From assembly GCF_017312725.1 (NCBI RefSeq), contig NZ_BOPO01000064.1:43659-107658 (forward strand): 64,000 nt of DNA, written 5' to 3'. Both the position numbers and the translations under genes were made by a program. The notes under the pieces are model-generated. The model saw only the letters and a list, made by a program, of their open reading frames with translations. It was not told the origin of the DNA and ran no database searches. The stretch comes from Actinocatenispora comari. GTDB taxonomy: Bacteria > Actinomycetota > Actinomycetes > Mycobacteriales > Micromonosporaceae. This document shows positions 8,670-16,833 of this stretch, one piece after another (within the stretch, counting starts at the first letter, position 1; each line of letters starts with the position of its first letter).

Positions 8670-9670
8670 TCGGCGCCGGACCGCGAGGCCAGCAGCCGCC
8701 GGTACGAGGCGAGCCGGCGCGCCGAGGCCCGCCCGGCGGCGACCAGCGCGTCCAGCCCGCAGTCCAGCGCGTCCGGGCCGTGCGAGCAGCCCGACGGGCA
8801 GTCCGCCGCACCCTCGGCCAGGTCCGGGAACCCGGACAGCAGCGACGCGGCCGACACGTGTGCCAGGCCGAACGACCGCACGCCCGGCGTGTCCACCAGC
8901 CAGCCGTCCCCGTCGACCAGCGGCAACACCACCGCGCTGGTCGAGGTGTGCCGCCCCTTGCCGATCGCGCTGACCACCCCGACCGCCCGGTCCGCGCCCG
9001 GCACCAGCCGGTTGACCAGCGTCGACTTGCCCACGCCGGAGTGGCCCACCAGTACCGACAGCTGGCCGGCGAGCCGGTCCACCAGCTCGGTCAGCGGCCG
9101 GTCCGGCCGGGTGTCCACCCGCGGCAGGTCCAGGTCGGCGTAGTAGTCCAGCAGCTCCGAGCGGGCCTCGTCGGCCGCCGGCAGGTCCGCCTTGGTCAGG
9201 CACAGCAGCGGCTCGATGTCCGCGTCGTACGCGGCGACCAGGCACCGGTCGATGAACCCGGTCCGCGGCGGCGGATCCTGCAGTGAGGACACGATCACCA
9301 GCTGGTCGGCGTTGGCCACGATGACCCGCTCGGTGTTGTCGTCGTCGTCCGCGGTACGCCGCAGCACCGAGCGGCGCGGCTCGATCCGGACGATGCGCGC
9401 CAGGCTGCCGGCCGCCCCGGTCAGGTCGCCGACCACCGCCACCCGGTCGCCCACCACCACCGACTTGCGCCCCAGCTCCCGGGCGCGCATCGCGGTCACC
9501 GTGCCGCCCTCGTCCAGCACGCAGGTGTACCGGCCCCGGTCGACGCCGACCACGAACCCGCCGGCGGCGTCGGCGTGCCGGGGACGGATCCGGGTCCGGG
9601 GGCGAGAACCGCGACCCGGGCGCACCCGGACGTCGTCCTCGTCGTACTCCCGGCGCTTGACCGTTGCCAT
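8663..9670 (-). CDS. rsgA: Ribosome small subunit-dependent GTPase A
   Basis: 335 residues with the circularly permuted GTPase order of RsgA/YjeQ: an OB-fold N-domain (GGFVVGVDRGRYTCVLDEGG), then TKAD (G4) at 159-162, GHSGVGKST (G1) at 209-217, DTPG (G3) at 260-263, and a C-terminal zinc knuckle (CPSGCSHGPDALDC). The family releases maturation factors from late 30S subunits. The start MATVKRREYDEDD is the typical actinobacterial one. It lies downstream of aroA on the same strand, a pairing known from Streptomyces. Confidence 0.95.
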   Translation of the reverse strand: MATVKRREYDEDDVRVRPGRGSRPRTRIRPRHADAAGGFVVGVDRGRYTCVLDEGGTVTAMRARELGRKSVVVGDRVAVVGDLTGAAGSLARIVRIEPRRSVLRRTADDDDNTERVIVANADQLVIVSSLQDPPPRTGFIDRCLVAAYDADIEPLLCLTKADLPAADEARSELLDYYADLDLPRVDTRPDRPLTELVDRLAGQLSVLVGHSGVGKSTLVNRLVPGADRAVGVVSAIGKGRHTSTSAVVLPLVDGDGWLVDTPGVRSFGLAHVSAASLLSGFPDLAEGAADCPSGCSHGPDALDCGLDALVAAGRASARRLASYRRLLASRSGAEW

Positions 9671-9786
9671 CCACCCACCCGGCATCTCGTCGCGTCGCCC
9701 GATGCCCGCCGGCGTCGAGACTGACCCTGCTGCCCGCGACCCTATCCGGCGGCCCTCGCCGGCACCCCCGGACGCGGCCGTCCGGG

Positions 9787-11154
9787 TCAGCCGGCGAGCA
9801 TCCGGTGCCAGCGGGACGGGAAGCCCGGCAGGCTCTTCGCGGTGGTACCGACGTCGGACAGCTGCACCCCGGGCACCGCGAGGCCCAGCACCGCCCCGGC
9901 GTACGCGAGCCGGTGGTCGCCGCGGGTGTCGAACACGCCGCCGTGCAGCGGCCGGGGCGTGATCCGCAGCCCGTCCGGCGCCTCCTCGACCGCGCCACCC
10001 AGCGCCGCCAGCCCCGCGCACACGCCGCTGACCAGGTCCGGCTCACCCGCCAGCCGGCGCACCCCGCGCAGGTACGACGGGGCGTCGGCGAGCGCCGCGA
10101 TCGCCGCGAGCACCGGCACCAGCTCGCCGAGCCGGGCCACGTCCACGTCCGCGCCGTGCGGCTTGTCGCAGCCCGCCACCACCAGCCCGTCGGTGGTGTG
10201 GGTGCACCGGGCGCCGAAGCCGGTGAGCGCCTCCTGCAGCGCCGCGGTCGGCTGCGCCGCCCGGGTCGGCCACCGCGGTACCCGCACGGTGCCGCCGGTC
10301 ACCATCGCGGCGGCGAGGAACGGCGCGGCCGCGACCAGGTCGGGTTCGATCGTCCAGGCCCGCCCGGTCAGGCGGCCCGGCCGCAGCTCCCAGCTGTCCG
10401 GTACCGACGCGTCGATCGCCGCGCCGGCCGCCCGCAGCATCGTCACCGTCAGCTCGACGTGCGGGGTACCGGCCAGCGGTGGGCCCTCGTGCCGCACCCG
10501 CAGCCCCTGGTCGAAGTCGGCGCCCACCAGCAGCAGCCCGGACACCATCTGGCTGGAGGCGGAGGAGTCGAGGCTGACCGCGCCGCCCGGCACGTGCCCG
10601 ACGCCGTGCACCGTCAGCGGCAGCCCGCCGGTCGCGCTGTCCACCCGGATGCCCAGGCTGCTCATCGCGGCCAGCTGCGGTTCGAGCCGGGCCTGGCGCA
10701 GCACCGGGTCACCGTCGAACGAGATCGGCCCGCTCGCCAGCCCGGCCAGCGGCGGCAGGAACCGGGTCGCGGCGCCGGACAGCTCCGTGTCGACCCGTAC
10801 CGGGCCGGCCAGTGGCCGCGGCCGCAGCAGCCACTGCTCGTCGTCCGCGCTGGACACGTGACAGCCCATCGCGCGCAACCCACGGGCCAGCACGACCGAG
10901 TCCCGGGACTCGGACGGGAACTGCAGCGTGCTCGGCCCCATCGAGATCGCCGCGAGCAGCAGCGCGCGGGCCGTCATCGACTTCGAGCCCGGTACCGGCA
11001 CGGTGGTGTCGACCGGCTGGTTCGCCGTCGGCGTCGCCCAGGGCACCGGCGTTTTCGGCTCGTCGGTCCGGGCCCGGCGGGGCGGTCGACTGCTGGGAAG
11101 TCGCCTGCCCGGTTTGTCCGCTGCCGGCATTGCCGGACCCCCGCTCGTACTCAT
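9787..11154 (-). CDS. aroA: 3-phosphoshikimate 1-carboxyvinyltransferase (EPSP synthase)
   Basis: Catalyses PEP transfer to shikimate-3-phosphate. Family motifs: VPGSKSMTARALLLAA near the N-terminus, LSGAATRF, DSSASSQMVSGLLL, and FDTRGDHRLAYAGAVLGL near the C-terminus. The start is uncertain. ATG 11154 gives 455 residues, with ~40 basic, proline-rich extra residues before the conserved part, and CAGACT lies 6 nt upstream. GTG 11046 would give 419 residues and fits the family length better but lacks a ribosome site. It is probably co-transcribed with rsgA 116 nt downstream. Confidence 0.93.
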   Translation of the reverse strand: MSTSGGPAMPAADKPGRRLPSSRPPRRARTDEPKTPVPWATPTANQPVDTTVPVPGSKSMTARALLLAAISMGPSTLQFPSESRDSVVLARGLRAMGCHVSSADDEQWLLRPRPLAGPVRVDTELSGAATRFLPPLAGLASGPISFDGDPVLRQARLEPQLAAMSSLGIRVDSATGGLPLTVHGVGHVPGGAVSLDSSASSQMVSGLLLVGADFDQGLRVRHEGPPLAGTPHVELTVTMLRAAGAAIDASVPDSWELRPGRLTGRAWTIEPDLVAAAPFLAAAMVTGGTVRVPRWPTRAAQPTAALQEALTGFGARCTHTTDGLVVAGCDKPHGADVDVARLGELVPVLAAIAALADAPSYLRGVRRLAGEPDLVSGVCAGLAALGGAVEEAPDGLRITPRPLHGGVFDTRGDHRLAYAGAVLGLAVPGVQLSDVGTTAKSLPGFPSRWHRMLAG

Positions 11155-11387
11155 CATCCCAGTCTGCCCGGGTGAGGGCAGGTTCGTGACCGCACCCGCG
11201 GCGGGCGAGGGTGTGGCCGCCGAACGGTACGGGCATCGACTGTGGACGATACGCGCCCGGTGTCGAGGCGGCCCCGGCTCGCTCCGCTGATCGGACGAGG
11301 TCGCCGGGCGTACCACGATGACCAGCAAAATCGCGGGCGAATGGTCGGTTTGGTGGCGAACGGTGACAGTGGGCGCGCCGACAACCC

Positions 11388-11417
11388 TTGCGTGTGGTCT
11401 GCGTGGTGGGGTAAAAC
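11388..11417 (+). promoter_or_regulatory. Candidate promoter TTGCGT-N18-TAAAAC for WhiB gene
   Basis: TTGCGT at 11388-11393 and TAAAAC at 11412-11417, 62 nt before the WhiB ATG; the -10 is unusually AT-rich for this DNA. Confidence 0.45.
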
Positions 11418-11479
11418 ACAGCCCCGCGGCCTCGACGCCGCACCACCCACCACTGCCCCACCCAGCTCGGAGGTGGCAC

Positions 11480-11824
11480 ATGACCCGGGCGCGGATGCCC
11501 CGCCCGCACGAGGTCGCGGCGGCATGCCGGGACCCTCGGTTGCTCAGGGCTCGGCGCGACCGGTTGGGAGACCTCGCCTGGCGTGCCCAGGGGCGCTGCC
11601 AGACGGTCGACCCGGAGACGTTCTTCCCTGCGCCGAGTGAACCCGCCGACGTCGCGCTCGCCCTCTGTCGCTCCTGCGACGTGCAGGGCGCCTGCCTCGC
11701 CTGGGCACTCGACCAGGGGGACTGCAACGGAGTCTGGGGTGGCACCACGCCCCGGGAGCGGCGCGCCATGCTGGTGGCATGGCGATCGGAAAACACCCCG
11801 GAGCCGGCTCCCGCGATGCCGTAG
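11480..11824 (+). CDS. WhiB family iron-sulfur transcription factor
   Basis: 114 residues. The four cluster cysteines are C40, C63, C66 and C72 (CxxCx5C preceded by GRCQTVDPETFFP). The GVWGGTTPRERR turn follows at about 85-96, the standard WhiB layout. WhiB proteins bind a [4Fe-4S] cluster and usually act through the primary sigma factor. GGAGG at 11469-11473 fixes the start. The 3' end overlaps the hydrolase gene by 46 nt. It is distinct from the WhiB1-type gene at 38244. Confidence 0.93.
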   Translation: MTRARMPRPHEVAAACRDPRLLRARRDRLGDLAWRAQGRCQTVDPETFFPAPSEPADVALALCRSCDVQGACLAWALDQGDCNGVWGGTTPRERRAMLVAWRSENTPEPAPAMP

Positions 11825-12456
11825 TCGAGGCACTGCAGACCTCGCGTGGTGCGGCGCGGATCGAGCTCGACCTGCCGTCGGCGCCGCGCAGCCTGCTGGT
11901 GCTCGGGCACGGCGCCGGCGGCGGAGTGGACGCGGTCGACCTGGTCGCGGTGCGCGACGCGCTGCTGCCCGCACGGGTGGCGATCGCCCGGCTCACCCAG
12001 CCGTACCGGGTGGCCGGTCGCCGCGCGCCGGCGCCCGCCAACCACCTGGACGAGGCGTTCGTCGAGGCGGTCACCGCGCTGCGGGCCGATCTTCCGGCGG
12101 TACCGCTGGTGGTCGGTGGCCGCTCGTCCGGCGCCCGGGTCGCCTGTCGCACCGCCCGCGCCCTCGACGCGTCCGGGGTGCTGGCACTGGCGTTCCCGCT
12201 GCACCCACCGGGCAAACCGGAGAAGTCCCGGCTGCCGGAGCTGGACACCGGGCTGCCCACGCTGGTCGTCAACGGCGACCGCGACCCCTTCGGCGTACCG
12301 CCGTCGTCGGGCACCGTGCGCGTGGTGGTACGGCCGGGGGAGCGACACGGCCTCAGCGTCGACCCGGCCGGGGTCGCCGCCGTGGTGCGCGACTGGTTCG
12401 CCGAGCGTGGCTGGTCCCGCCCACGCCGCCGTGCGCCGGCGCGCCGGGACGTCTGA
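11779..12456 (+). CDS. Alpha/beta hydrolase (dienelactone hydrolase-like small form)
   Basis: 225 residues. The oxyanion-region [15 protein letters not shown] is near residue 40. The nucleophile elbow GRSSGARVA, the acid in VNGDRDPFG and the histidine in ERHGLSVDP complete a plausible Ser-Asp-His triad. This small family resembles the KANL3/Tex30-like hydrolases often annotated as dienelactone hydrolases; substrate unknown. It begins inside the WhiB gene, so the two are co-transcribed. Its stop codon starts the first of the TGAGCCG repeats. Confidence 0.85.
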   Translation: MAIGKHPGAGSRDAVVEALQTSRGAARIELDLPSAPRSLLVLGHGAGGGVDAVDLVAVRDALLPARVAIARLTQPYRVAGRRAPAPANHLDEAFVEAVTALRADLPAVPLVVGGRSSGARVACRTARALDASGVLALAFPLHPPGKPEKSRLPELDTGLPTLVVNGDRDPFGVPPSSGTVRVVVRPGERHGLSVDPAGVAAVVRDWFAERGWSRPRRRAPARRDV

Positions 12457-12580
12457 GCCGTCGCACCGAGCGCGCGCCCCGGGTGTGAGCCGGCTGGCGA
12501 GCAGCGTGAGCCGGCGGGGCGAGTGGGTTGAGCCGCCGCACCGAGCGGCGGGCCCCGGCGTGAGCCGGCGCACCGGGCCG
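12454..12580 (+). repeat. Phased TGAGCCG repeats upstream of sigR
   Basis: TGAGCCG occurs at 12454, 12486, 12507, 12529 and 12561, with similar flanks (often followed by GCACCG or GCGAG). Spacings are 32, 21, 22 and 32 nt, close to whole helical turns. The array ends 16 nt before the sigma-R promoter. GC-rich simple sequence could also explain it. Confidence 0.55.
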
Positions 12581-12595
12581 GCGCCGGCTGCCGGT

Positions 12596-12621
12596 GGAAT
12601 GCCACCACCACCGCGGGCGTT
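12596..12621 (+). promoter_or_regulatory. Sigma-R-type promoter GGAAT-N18-GTT
   Basis: GGAAT at 12596-12600 and GTT at 12619-12621 are separated by exactly 18 nt, the published consensus for SigR-dependent promoters in Streptomyces. It lies about 50 nt before the upstream start of sigR, so autoregulation is expected. Confidence 0.8.
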
Positions 12622-12670
12622 GTCACCAGTTGACGCGCCCCGGGGCGGCCCGGGGACGGAGGGAGCAATT

Positions 12671-12844
12671 GTGGTGGTAACGGCTCGTAGCGCCAGGACG
12701 GGTGATTCGGCCCGGCTGCGCAGCCTGCTGACGGCACCCGAGTGGACCCCGAGCGTGTCCGCCGACACCCCGGGCGTGAGCGGCTCCGGCGTGGGTCGGC
12801 TCGGCGTATCCTCGGCCGAGGTGCGGTCGAGGGGGGACGATCAC
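12671..12844 (+). other. N-terminal extension of SigR (long isoform start)
   Basis: GTG 12671 (or 12674) is in frame with sigR and preceded by a near-perfect GGAGGGAG at 12658-12665. It adds 58 residues before the normal GTG at 12845. In Streptomyces coelicolor an unstable 55-residue-longer SigR isoform is made from the SigR-driven transcript; size, site and promoter match here. Confidence 0.7.
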
Positions 12845-13450
12845 GTGACGCCTACCGAGACGCCGGAACGCCGGCGCGCCCGGTTCGAGCAGGACGCGAT
12901 GCCGTTCGTGGACCAGCTGTACGCGGCTGGCCTGCGGATGACGCGCAACCCGGCAGACGCCGAGGACCTGGTGCAGGAGACCTACCTGAAGGCCTACGCC
13001 GCCTTCCACCAGTTCCAGCAGGGCACGAACCTGAAGGCGTGGCTCTACCGCATCCTGACCAACACGTACATCAACTCCTACCGGCGCCGGCAGCGTCAGC
13101 CGGTGCAGGCGCCGACGGAGGAGATCACCGACTGGCAGCTGGCCGAGGCGGGCTCGCACTCGTCCAGCGGGCTGCGCTCGGCCGAGACCGAGGCGCTGGA
13201 CCGCCTGCCGGACTCCGACGTGAAGGACGCGCTGCAGCAGCTCCCGGAGGAGTTCCGGCTGGCGGTCTACCTGGCCGACGTCGAGGGCTTCTCGTACAAG
13301 GAGATCGCGGAGATCATGGACACGCCGATCGGCACGGTGATGTCCCGGCTGCACCGCGGTCGACGCAACCTGCGCCAGATGCTCGAGACGTACGCACACG
13401 ACCGGGGCATCTCGCGCGCGAGCTCGGCGCCGGCCGGGCAGGAGGTGTGA
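12845..13450 (+). CDS. sigR: RNA polymerase sigma factor SigR (thiol-oxidative stress ECF sigma)
   Basis: 201 residues from GTG with GGGGGGA upstream. Region 2 reads [20 protein letters not shown]...[20 protein letters not shown]. Region 4 reads [20 protein letters not shown] then [25 protein letters not shown]. These are characteristic of SigR/SigH, which drive thioredoxin, proteolysis and thiol-repair genes under disulfide stress. A second start at 12671 would make a longer isoform. The partner rsrA follows 63 nt downstream, and a sigma-R promoter lies upstream. Confidence 0.96.
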   Translation: MTPTETPERRRARFEQDAMPFVDQLYAAGLRMTRNPADAEDLVQETYLKAYAAFHQFQQGTNLKAWLYRILTNTYINSYRRRQRQPVQAPTEEITDWQLAEAGSHSSSGLRSAETEALDRLPDSDVKDALQQLPEEFRLAVYLADVEGFSYKEIAEIMDTPIGTVMSRLHRGRRNLRQMLETYAHDRGISRASSAPAGQEV

Positions 13451-13513
13451 CGTCGTGCAGGCGACGACGAGGTGCGTGGGCAGCATGACGACCGTGCGAA
13501 GTGAGGTGCGCTC

Positions 13514-13786
13514 GTGAGCTGCGGAGATCCGCACGAGACCGACTGCCGAGACGTGCTCAACGAGGTGTACCTGTACCTCGATCTGGAGTGCACCGACGAT
13601 CGCCGTGAGGTGATCCGGGAGCACCTGGACGAGTGCACGCCCTGCCTGCGGGAGTACGGCATCGAGCAGGAGGTCAAGGTGCTGGTGGCGCGCTGCTGCG
13701 GCGGCGAGCACGCCCCGGTGGAGCTGAAGGCCCGGCTCATCACCCGGCTGCGCGAGCTGGTGGTCGAGCCCGACACCGCCAGCTGA
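13514..13786 (+). CDS. rsrA: Zinc-binding redox-sensing anti-sigma factor RsrA
   Basis: 90 residues from GTG. The ZAS motif H37-x3-C41-x2-C44 and the redox partner C11 sit at the same positions as in S. coelicolor RsrA; C3, C61 and C62 are also present. Reduced zinc-bound RsrA holds SigR; disulfide formation releases it. Conserved numbering argues that sensing is intact. The gene lies directly after sigR, so they form one operon, with a hairpin at 13837-13857 beyond. Confidence 0.96.
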   Translation: MSCGDPHETDCRDVLNEVYLYLDLECTDDRREVIREHLDECTPCLREYGIEQEVKVLVARCCGGEHAPVELKARLITRLRELVVEPDTAS

Positions 13787-13836
13787 CGACCGATCCGGCG
13801 GCAACTGGCCACCCGACGTGGTCGGGACCGCCGGGA

Positions 13837-13857
13837 CCGGCGGGCGAATCCCGCCGG
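13837..13857. terminator. Hairpin between convergent rsrA and bL37 genes
   Basis: CCGGCGGG (13837-13844) and CCCGCCGG (13850-13857) form a perfect 8 bp stem around CGAAT, between two converging genes. Confidence 0.5.
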
Positions 13858-13909
13858 GTCACGCGGCTTCTCGGCCGGTCCGGCGCCGGTGCGCGCCGGG
13901 CCGGACGGG

Positions 13910-13984
13910 TCAGGAGTTGGGGCGCTTGCCGTGGTTGGCGGCGCTCTTCTTCCGGGCCTTCTTCTTCCGAGACTTCTTGGCCAT
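13910..13984 (-). CDS. Large-subunit ribosomal protein bL37 (24 residues)
   Basis: A 24-residue, lysine/arginine-rich peptide starting MAKKSRKKKARKK and ending NHGKRPNS. It matches the tiny actinobacterial 50S protein bL37 described in mycobacterial ribosome structures. AGGAGGAG lies immediately before the ATG (minus strand), and the stop is TGA. It sits next to the sigR-rsrA and biotinyl-protein genes, as I recall for mycobacteria. It is easily missed by gene callers because of its size. Confidence 0.88.
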   Translation of the reverse strand: MAKKSRKKKARKKSAANHGKRPNS

Positions 13985-14219
13985 GTCTCCTCCTCGCCGG
14001 CGAGCCGGCCCTCGTACCGGTACGGCGTGTAAGGCTACCGGCGCCGCCATCCCGACCACCGTGCCGGGTGGCGCAGCGCACCCCGAGCCGTACCGCCCCC
14101 GGCGACGTGTCGCCGGTGCCACCACTGGCGCGTGGGCGTGGTTTGATACGGCGGGACCGCCGCGGGCGGGCAGCTCGCGGGCGGGTCGGACAAGGGCGTT
14201 CAACCGGGAGGTTCTGGCG

Positions 14220-14435
14220 ATGGCCGACGAGATCCGCGCCGAGATGGTGGCGAACGTGTGGAAGGTGGTCGCCGCCGCCGGCGATGCGGTGGCCGACGGC
14301 GACACGCTGGTGATCCTGGAGTCGATGAAGATGGAGATCCCGGTGCTGGCCGAGTCGGCCGGCACGGTCGCCAGCATCGACGTCAACGAGGGCGACGTGG
14401 TGCAGGAGGGCGACCTGATCGCCGTGATCGAGTAG
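14220..14435 (+). CDS. Biotin/lipoyl attachment carrier protein (TB7.3-like)
   Basis: 71 residues, a lone biotinyl domain. The ESMKMEIPV motif places the modified lysine at K37, and the terminal GDVVQEGDLIAVIE completes the barrel. The mycobacterial homologue (Rv3221c, TB7.3) is also encoded beside sigH and its anti-sigma gene. Whether it serves an acyl-CoA carboxylase is unknown. GGGAGG at 14206-14211 fixes the start. It is divergent from bL37 and followed by a perfect 16 bp terminator. Confidence 0.93.
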   Translation: MADEIRAEMVANVWKVVAAAGDAVADGDTLVILESMKMEIPVLAESAGTVASIDVNEGDVVQEGDLIAVIE

Positions 14436-14454
14436 CTCTCCGCACGCCGACGAT

Positions 14455-14491
14455 CGACGAAGGGCCCCGCCATCTGCGGGGCCCTTCGTCG
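14455..14491 (+). terminator. Strong hairpin terminator after biotinyl gene
   Basis: CGACGAAGGGCCCCGC (14455-14470) pairs perfectly with 14476-14491: a 16 bp stem with a 5 nt loop, 20 nt after the stop codon. Confidence 0.9.
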
Positions 14492-14628
14492 TGTCCGGCG
14501 GTCGGGTCCGGCACGGGCGGGCCCGCGGGCCGGACCGGCGCGCGCGTCGCGGTGCGCGCTCGGCGGCCGAATGCGCGCGGCGGCTGCGCGCACAAGGTGA
14601 AGGATCACTGCACGATCCAGCGCGATAG

Positions 14629-14658
14629 TTGGCAACTTCGAGCGGCCTCGTGCACAAT
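14629..14658 (+). promoter_or_regulatory. Candidate promoter TTGGCA-N18-CACAAT
   Basis: TTGGCA at 14629-14634 and CACAAT at 14653-14658, about 75 nt before the SIS-domain gene, in a locally AT-richer stretch. Weak -10. Confidence 0.35.
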
Positions 14659-14731
14659 CCGTACCAGGAACTGCGTGCTGCGGGAAGGACCCGGCACCGG
14701 CACCGGGAAACCGGGCACGGAAGGAGCGAAC

Positions 14732-15808
14732 ATGGTGGAGCACACCGCGCGGGAGGCCGGCGCCGGCATGGCCGCCGACATCGCCGAGCAGGCGGCCGGG
14801 TACGAGCGGTTGCTCACCGAGGGGCTCGCCCCGATCGCGGCGGTGGCCCGCCAGGTGGCCGAGCTGTCGCCGCGGTTCGTGCTGTTCACCGCGCGCGGCA
14901 CCAGCGACCACGCCGCGCTGTTCGCCGCGTACCTGACCGAGATCCGGCTCGGCATCCCCGCCGGTCTGGCCTCCCCGTCCTCGATCACCGTGTACGGGGC
15001 GCGGCCCGACCTGCGCGACGCGCTGGTGGTCGGGGTCAGCCAGAGCGGCGGCTCGCCGGACCTGACCGAGGTGGTCCGGGTGGCCCGCGAGTCCGGCGCG
15101 CACACCCTGGCGGTCACCAACAACCCCGGCTCGCCGCTGGCCGACGCGGCGCAGCTGCACCTCGACGTGCTCGCCGGCAAGGAGCGCGCGGTCGCCGCCA
15201 CCAAGACCTACACCGCCGAGCTGCTCGCGCTGCTGCTGTTCGTCGAGGGCATGCGGACCGGGTCCGGTCAGCTGGACGCGGCCGACCGGGCCGAGCTCGA
15301 CCGGCTGCCGGAGCTGGCCCGCACCCTGATCGAGGACCCGACGCCGACACAGCTCGCCGCGCGGTACCGGTTCGCCGACCGGCTGGTGACCACCGGCCGC
15401 GGCTACGCGTACCCGACGGCACGGGAGACGGCGCTGAAGCTGATGGAGACCAGTTACCTGTCCGCGCTGGCGTTCTCCGGTGCCGACCTGCTGCACGGCC
15501 CGCTGGCGATGACCGATCCGGACGTGCCGGTGCTCGCGATGGTCGGCGACGGCCCCGGCGGGCGGTCGATGTCCGAGGTGCTCGGCCGGCTCGCCGAGCG
15601 ACGCGCCGACGTGCTGGTGGTCGGCAACGGCGAGGCGGCCGGGCTGCCGGCGCACGCGGTCCGGATCGGTACGCCGGCGGTCGACGAGCGGTTCTCCCCG
15701 CTGCTGGACATCGTGCCGATGCAGCGGCTGGCGCTGGCCCTGGCGCTGGCCCGGGGCGAGGACCCGGACGCGCCGCGTGGCCTGAAGAAGGTCACCGAGA
15801 CGCTCTGA
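14732..15808 (+). CDS. Double SIS-domain sugar-phosphate isomerase/deaminase (GlmS C-domain-like)
   Basis: 358 residues, without a glutaminase domain. The first SIS domain (VLFTARGTSDHAALFAAYLT, then VVGVSQSGGSPDLTEVVRVA) and second (LVTTGRGYAYPTARETALKL, then FSGADLLHGPLAM) match the isomerase half of GlmS and AgaS/NagB-II-type proteins. The C-terminus DPDAPRGLKKVTETL is the family ending. It likely acts on amino-sugar phosphates, as deaminase or isomerase. AAGGAG lies just before the ATG. No DasR-type operator was found upstream. Confidence 0.9.
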   Translation: MVEHTAREAGAGMAADIAEQAAGYERLLTEGLAPIAAVARQVAELSPRFVLFTARGTSDHAALFAAYLTEIRLGIPAGLASPSSITVYGARPDLRDALVVGVSQSGGSPDLTEVVRVARESGAHTLAVTNNPGSPLADAAQLHLDVLAGKERAVAATKTYTAELLALLLFVEGMRTGSGQLDAADRAELDRLPELARTLIEDPTPTQLAARYRFADRLVTTGRGYAYPTARETALKLMETSYLSALAFSGADLLHGPLAMTDPDVPVLAMVGDGPGGRSMSEVLGRLAERRADVLVVGNGEAAGLPAHAVRIGTPAVDERFSPLLDIVPMQRLALALALARGEDPDAPRGLKKVTETL

Positions 15809-15829
15809 CCCCGCCGCGGCCGGGTCGGC

Positions 15830-16807
15830 TCAGAGCCGCTGCAGGTACGGCGTCAGGTTGTGCAGCAGCGCCGGAATGCTCAGCGCGGTCGGGATGTTGA
15901 ACGCGGTCACCCAGGTCAGGTCGACCTGGTCGAGGGTCTCCTGCCGGACCGGGCCGACCCGGCGAAACAGCGGGTCGGCGGCGAGCTGCCGGGCGAGCTT
16001 CGCGTCGCTGGAACCCATGATCAGCAGGTCGACGTCGTCGAGGTCGGCGAACCGTTCCTTCGACAGCACGACCCGGTTGTCGGCGCCGGCGCCGCCCAGC
16101 TTCGCCAGTTTCAGGCCGAGCGCGCGCAGGAACTGCGCGGATGAGGTCCGGTCGCTGTTGGTGCAGACGAACTGGGACGCGCTCTGCAGGTTGCCCAGCT
16201 GGAAGCTCTTCCCGACGATCGCCGGGTGGTCCTTCCTGGCCTGGCCGATCTTCGCGCGGACCGAGCCGATCACCCGCCGGGCCGCGGTGACGTGCCCGGT
16301 CGCCTGGCCGATCGTCCGGGCGTCGGTCTCCCAGGCCGGGGTGTCGGACCCGTCGCCGTCGACGCCGAGGACCAGCGTCGGCGCGATCTTCTTCAGCTGC
16401 GCGTACGTGTCGGCGTCGACCAGGTAGTCGCGGGCGACGATCAGGTCGGGGTGCAGCGTCAGCACCTTCTCCACCGGTACGCCGTCGGTCATCGGGAGGG
16501 TGCGGACCGCGCGCTCGATCCGGCCCTGGGTCCACGGTCCGAGCGGGGTGGTCGGGGCCGGCGCGCCGACCGGGTGCACGCCGACCGCGATCGAGGTCTC
16601 CAGCAACTGGTCCTCCAGTACCACCACGCGCTGCGGTTGCCGGTCGACGGTGACCGGGCCGTGGGTGGTGTGCACGGTGGTGGGGAAGTGGGACGACGGG
16701 TCGGCGGGTGGCTGGCTGGGCGACGCGGCGGACCCCGGGTCGCTGGTGCATCCGGCCGCCAGCAGCAACGTGCCCGCCAGCAGCGTCACGACGAGTCGAC
16801 GCAACAC
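15830..16807 (-). CDS. Iron-siderophore ABC transporter substrate-binding lipoprotein
   Basis: 325 residues from GTG, chosen because GGGGAGG sits 6 nt upstream; an in-frame ATG at 16828 would include the ribosome site. The lipobox LLLAAGC puts the lipid on C20. The FecB/FepB periplasmic-binding fold follows: QRVVVLEDQLLETSIAVGVHP, then VEKVLTLHPDLIVARDYLVD and DVDLLIMGSSDAK. It should capture a ferric siderophore outside the membrane. No permease or ATPase gene adjoins it. An iron box lies 27 nt upstream. Confidence 0.92.
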   Translation of the reverse strand: MLRRLVVTLLAGTLLLAAGCTSDPGSAASPSQPPADPSSHFPTTVHTTHGPVTVDRQPQRVVVLEDQLLETSIAVGVHPVGAPAPTTPLGPWTQGRIERAVRTLPMTDGVPVEKVLTLHPDLIVARDYLVDADTYAQLKKIAPTLVLGVDGDGSDTPAWETDARTIGQATGHVTAARRVIGSVRAKIGQARKDHPAIVGKSFQLGNLQSASQFVCTNSDRTSSAQFLRALGLKLAKLGGAGADNRVVLSKERFADLDDVDLLIMGSSDAKLARQLAADPLFRRVGPVRQETLDQVDLTWVTAFNIPTALSIPALLHNLTPYLQRL

Positions 16808-16833
16808 CGGGATCCTCCCCAAGATCATCTAAC

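Noticed and set aside
9787..12768. 993-residue minus-strand frame through the WhiB and hydrolase genes
   Set aside because: Only the aroA part has family motifs; upstream residues are low-complexity and antisense to well-supported plus-strand genes.
14492..14731. DasR operator upstream of the SIS-domain gene
   Set aside because: No stretch resembles the ACTGGTCTAGACCACT-type site, so amino-sugar control by DasR is not supported here.
15873..15898. Second exact GGAAT-N18-GTT match
   Set aside because: It lies inside the 3' part of the siderophore lipoprotein gene, antisense to it, with no plus-strand gene for 1.3 kb. Treated as chance; it also shows that the motif alone is weak evidence, and only context supports the sigR site.
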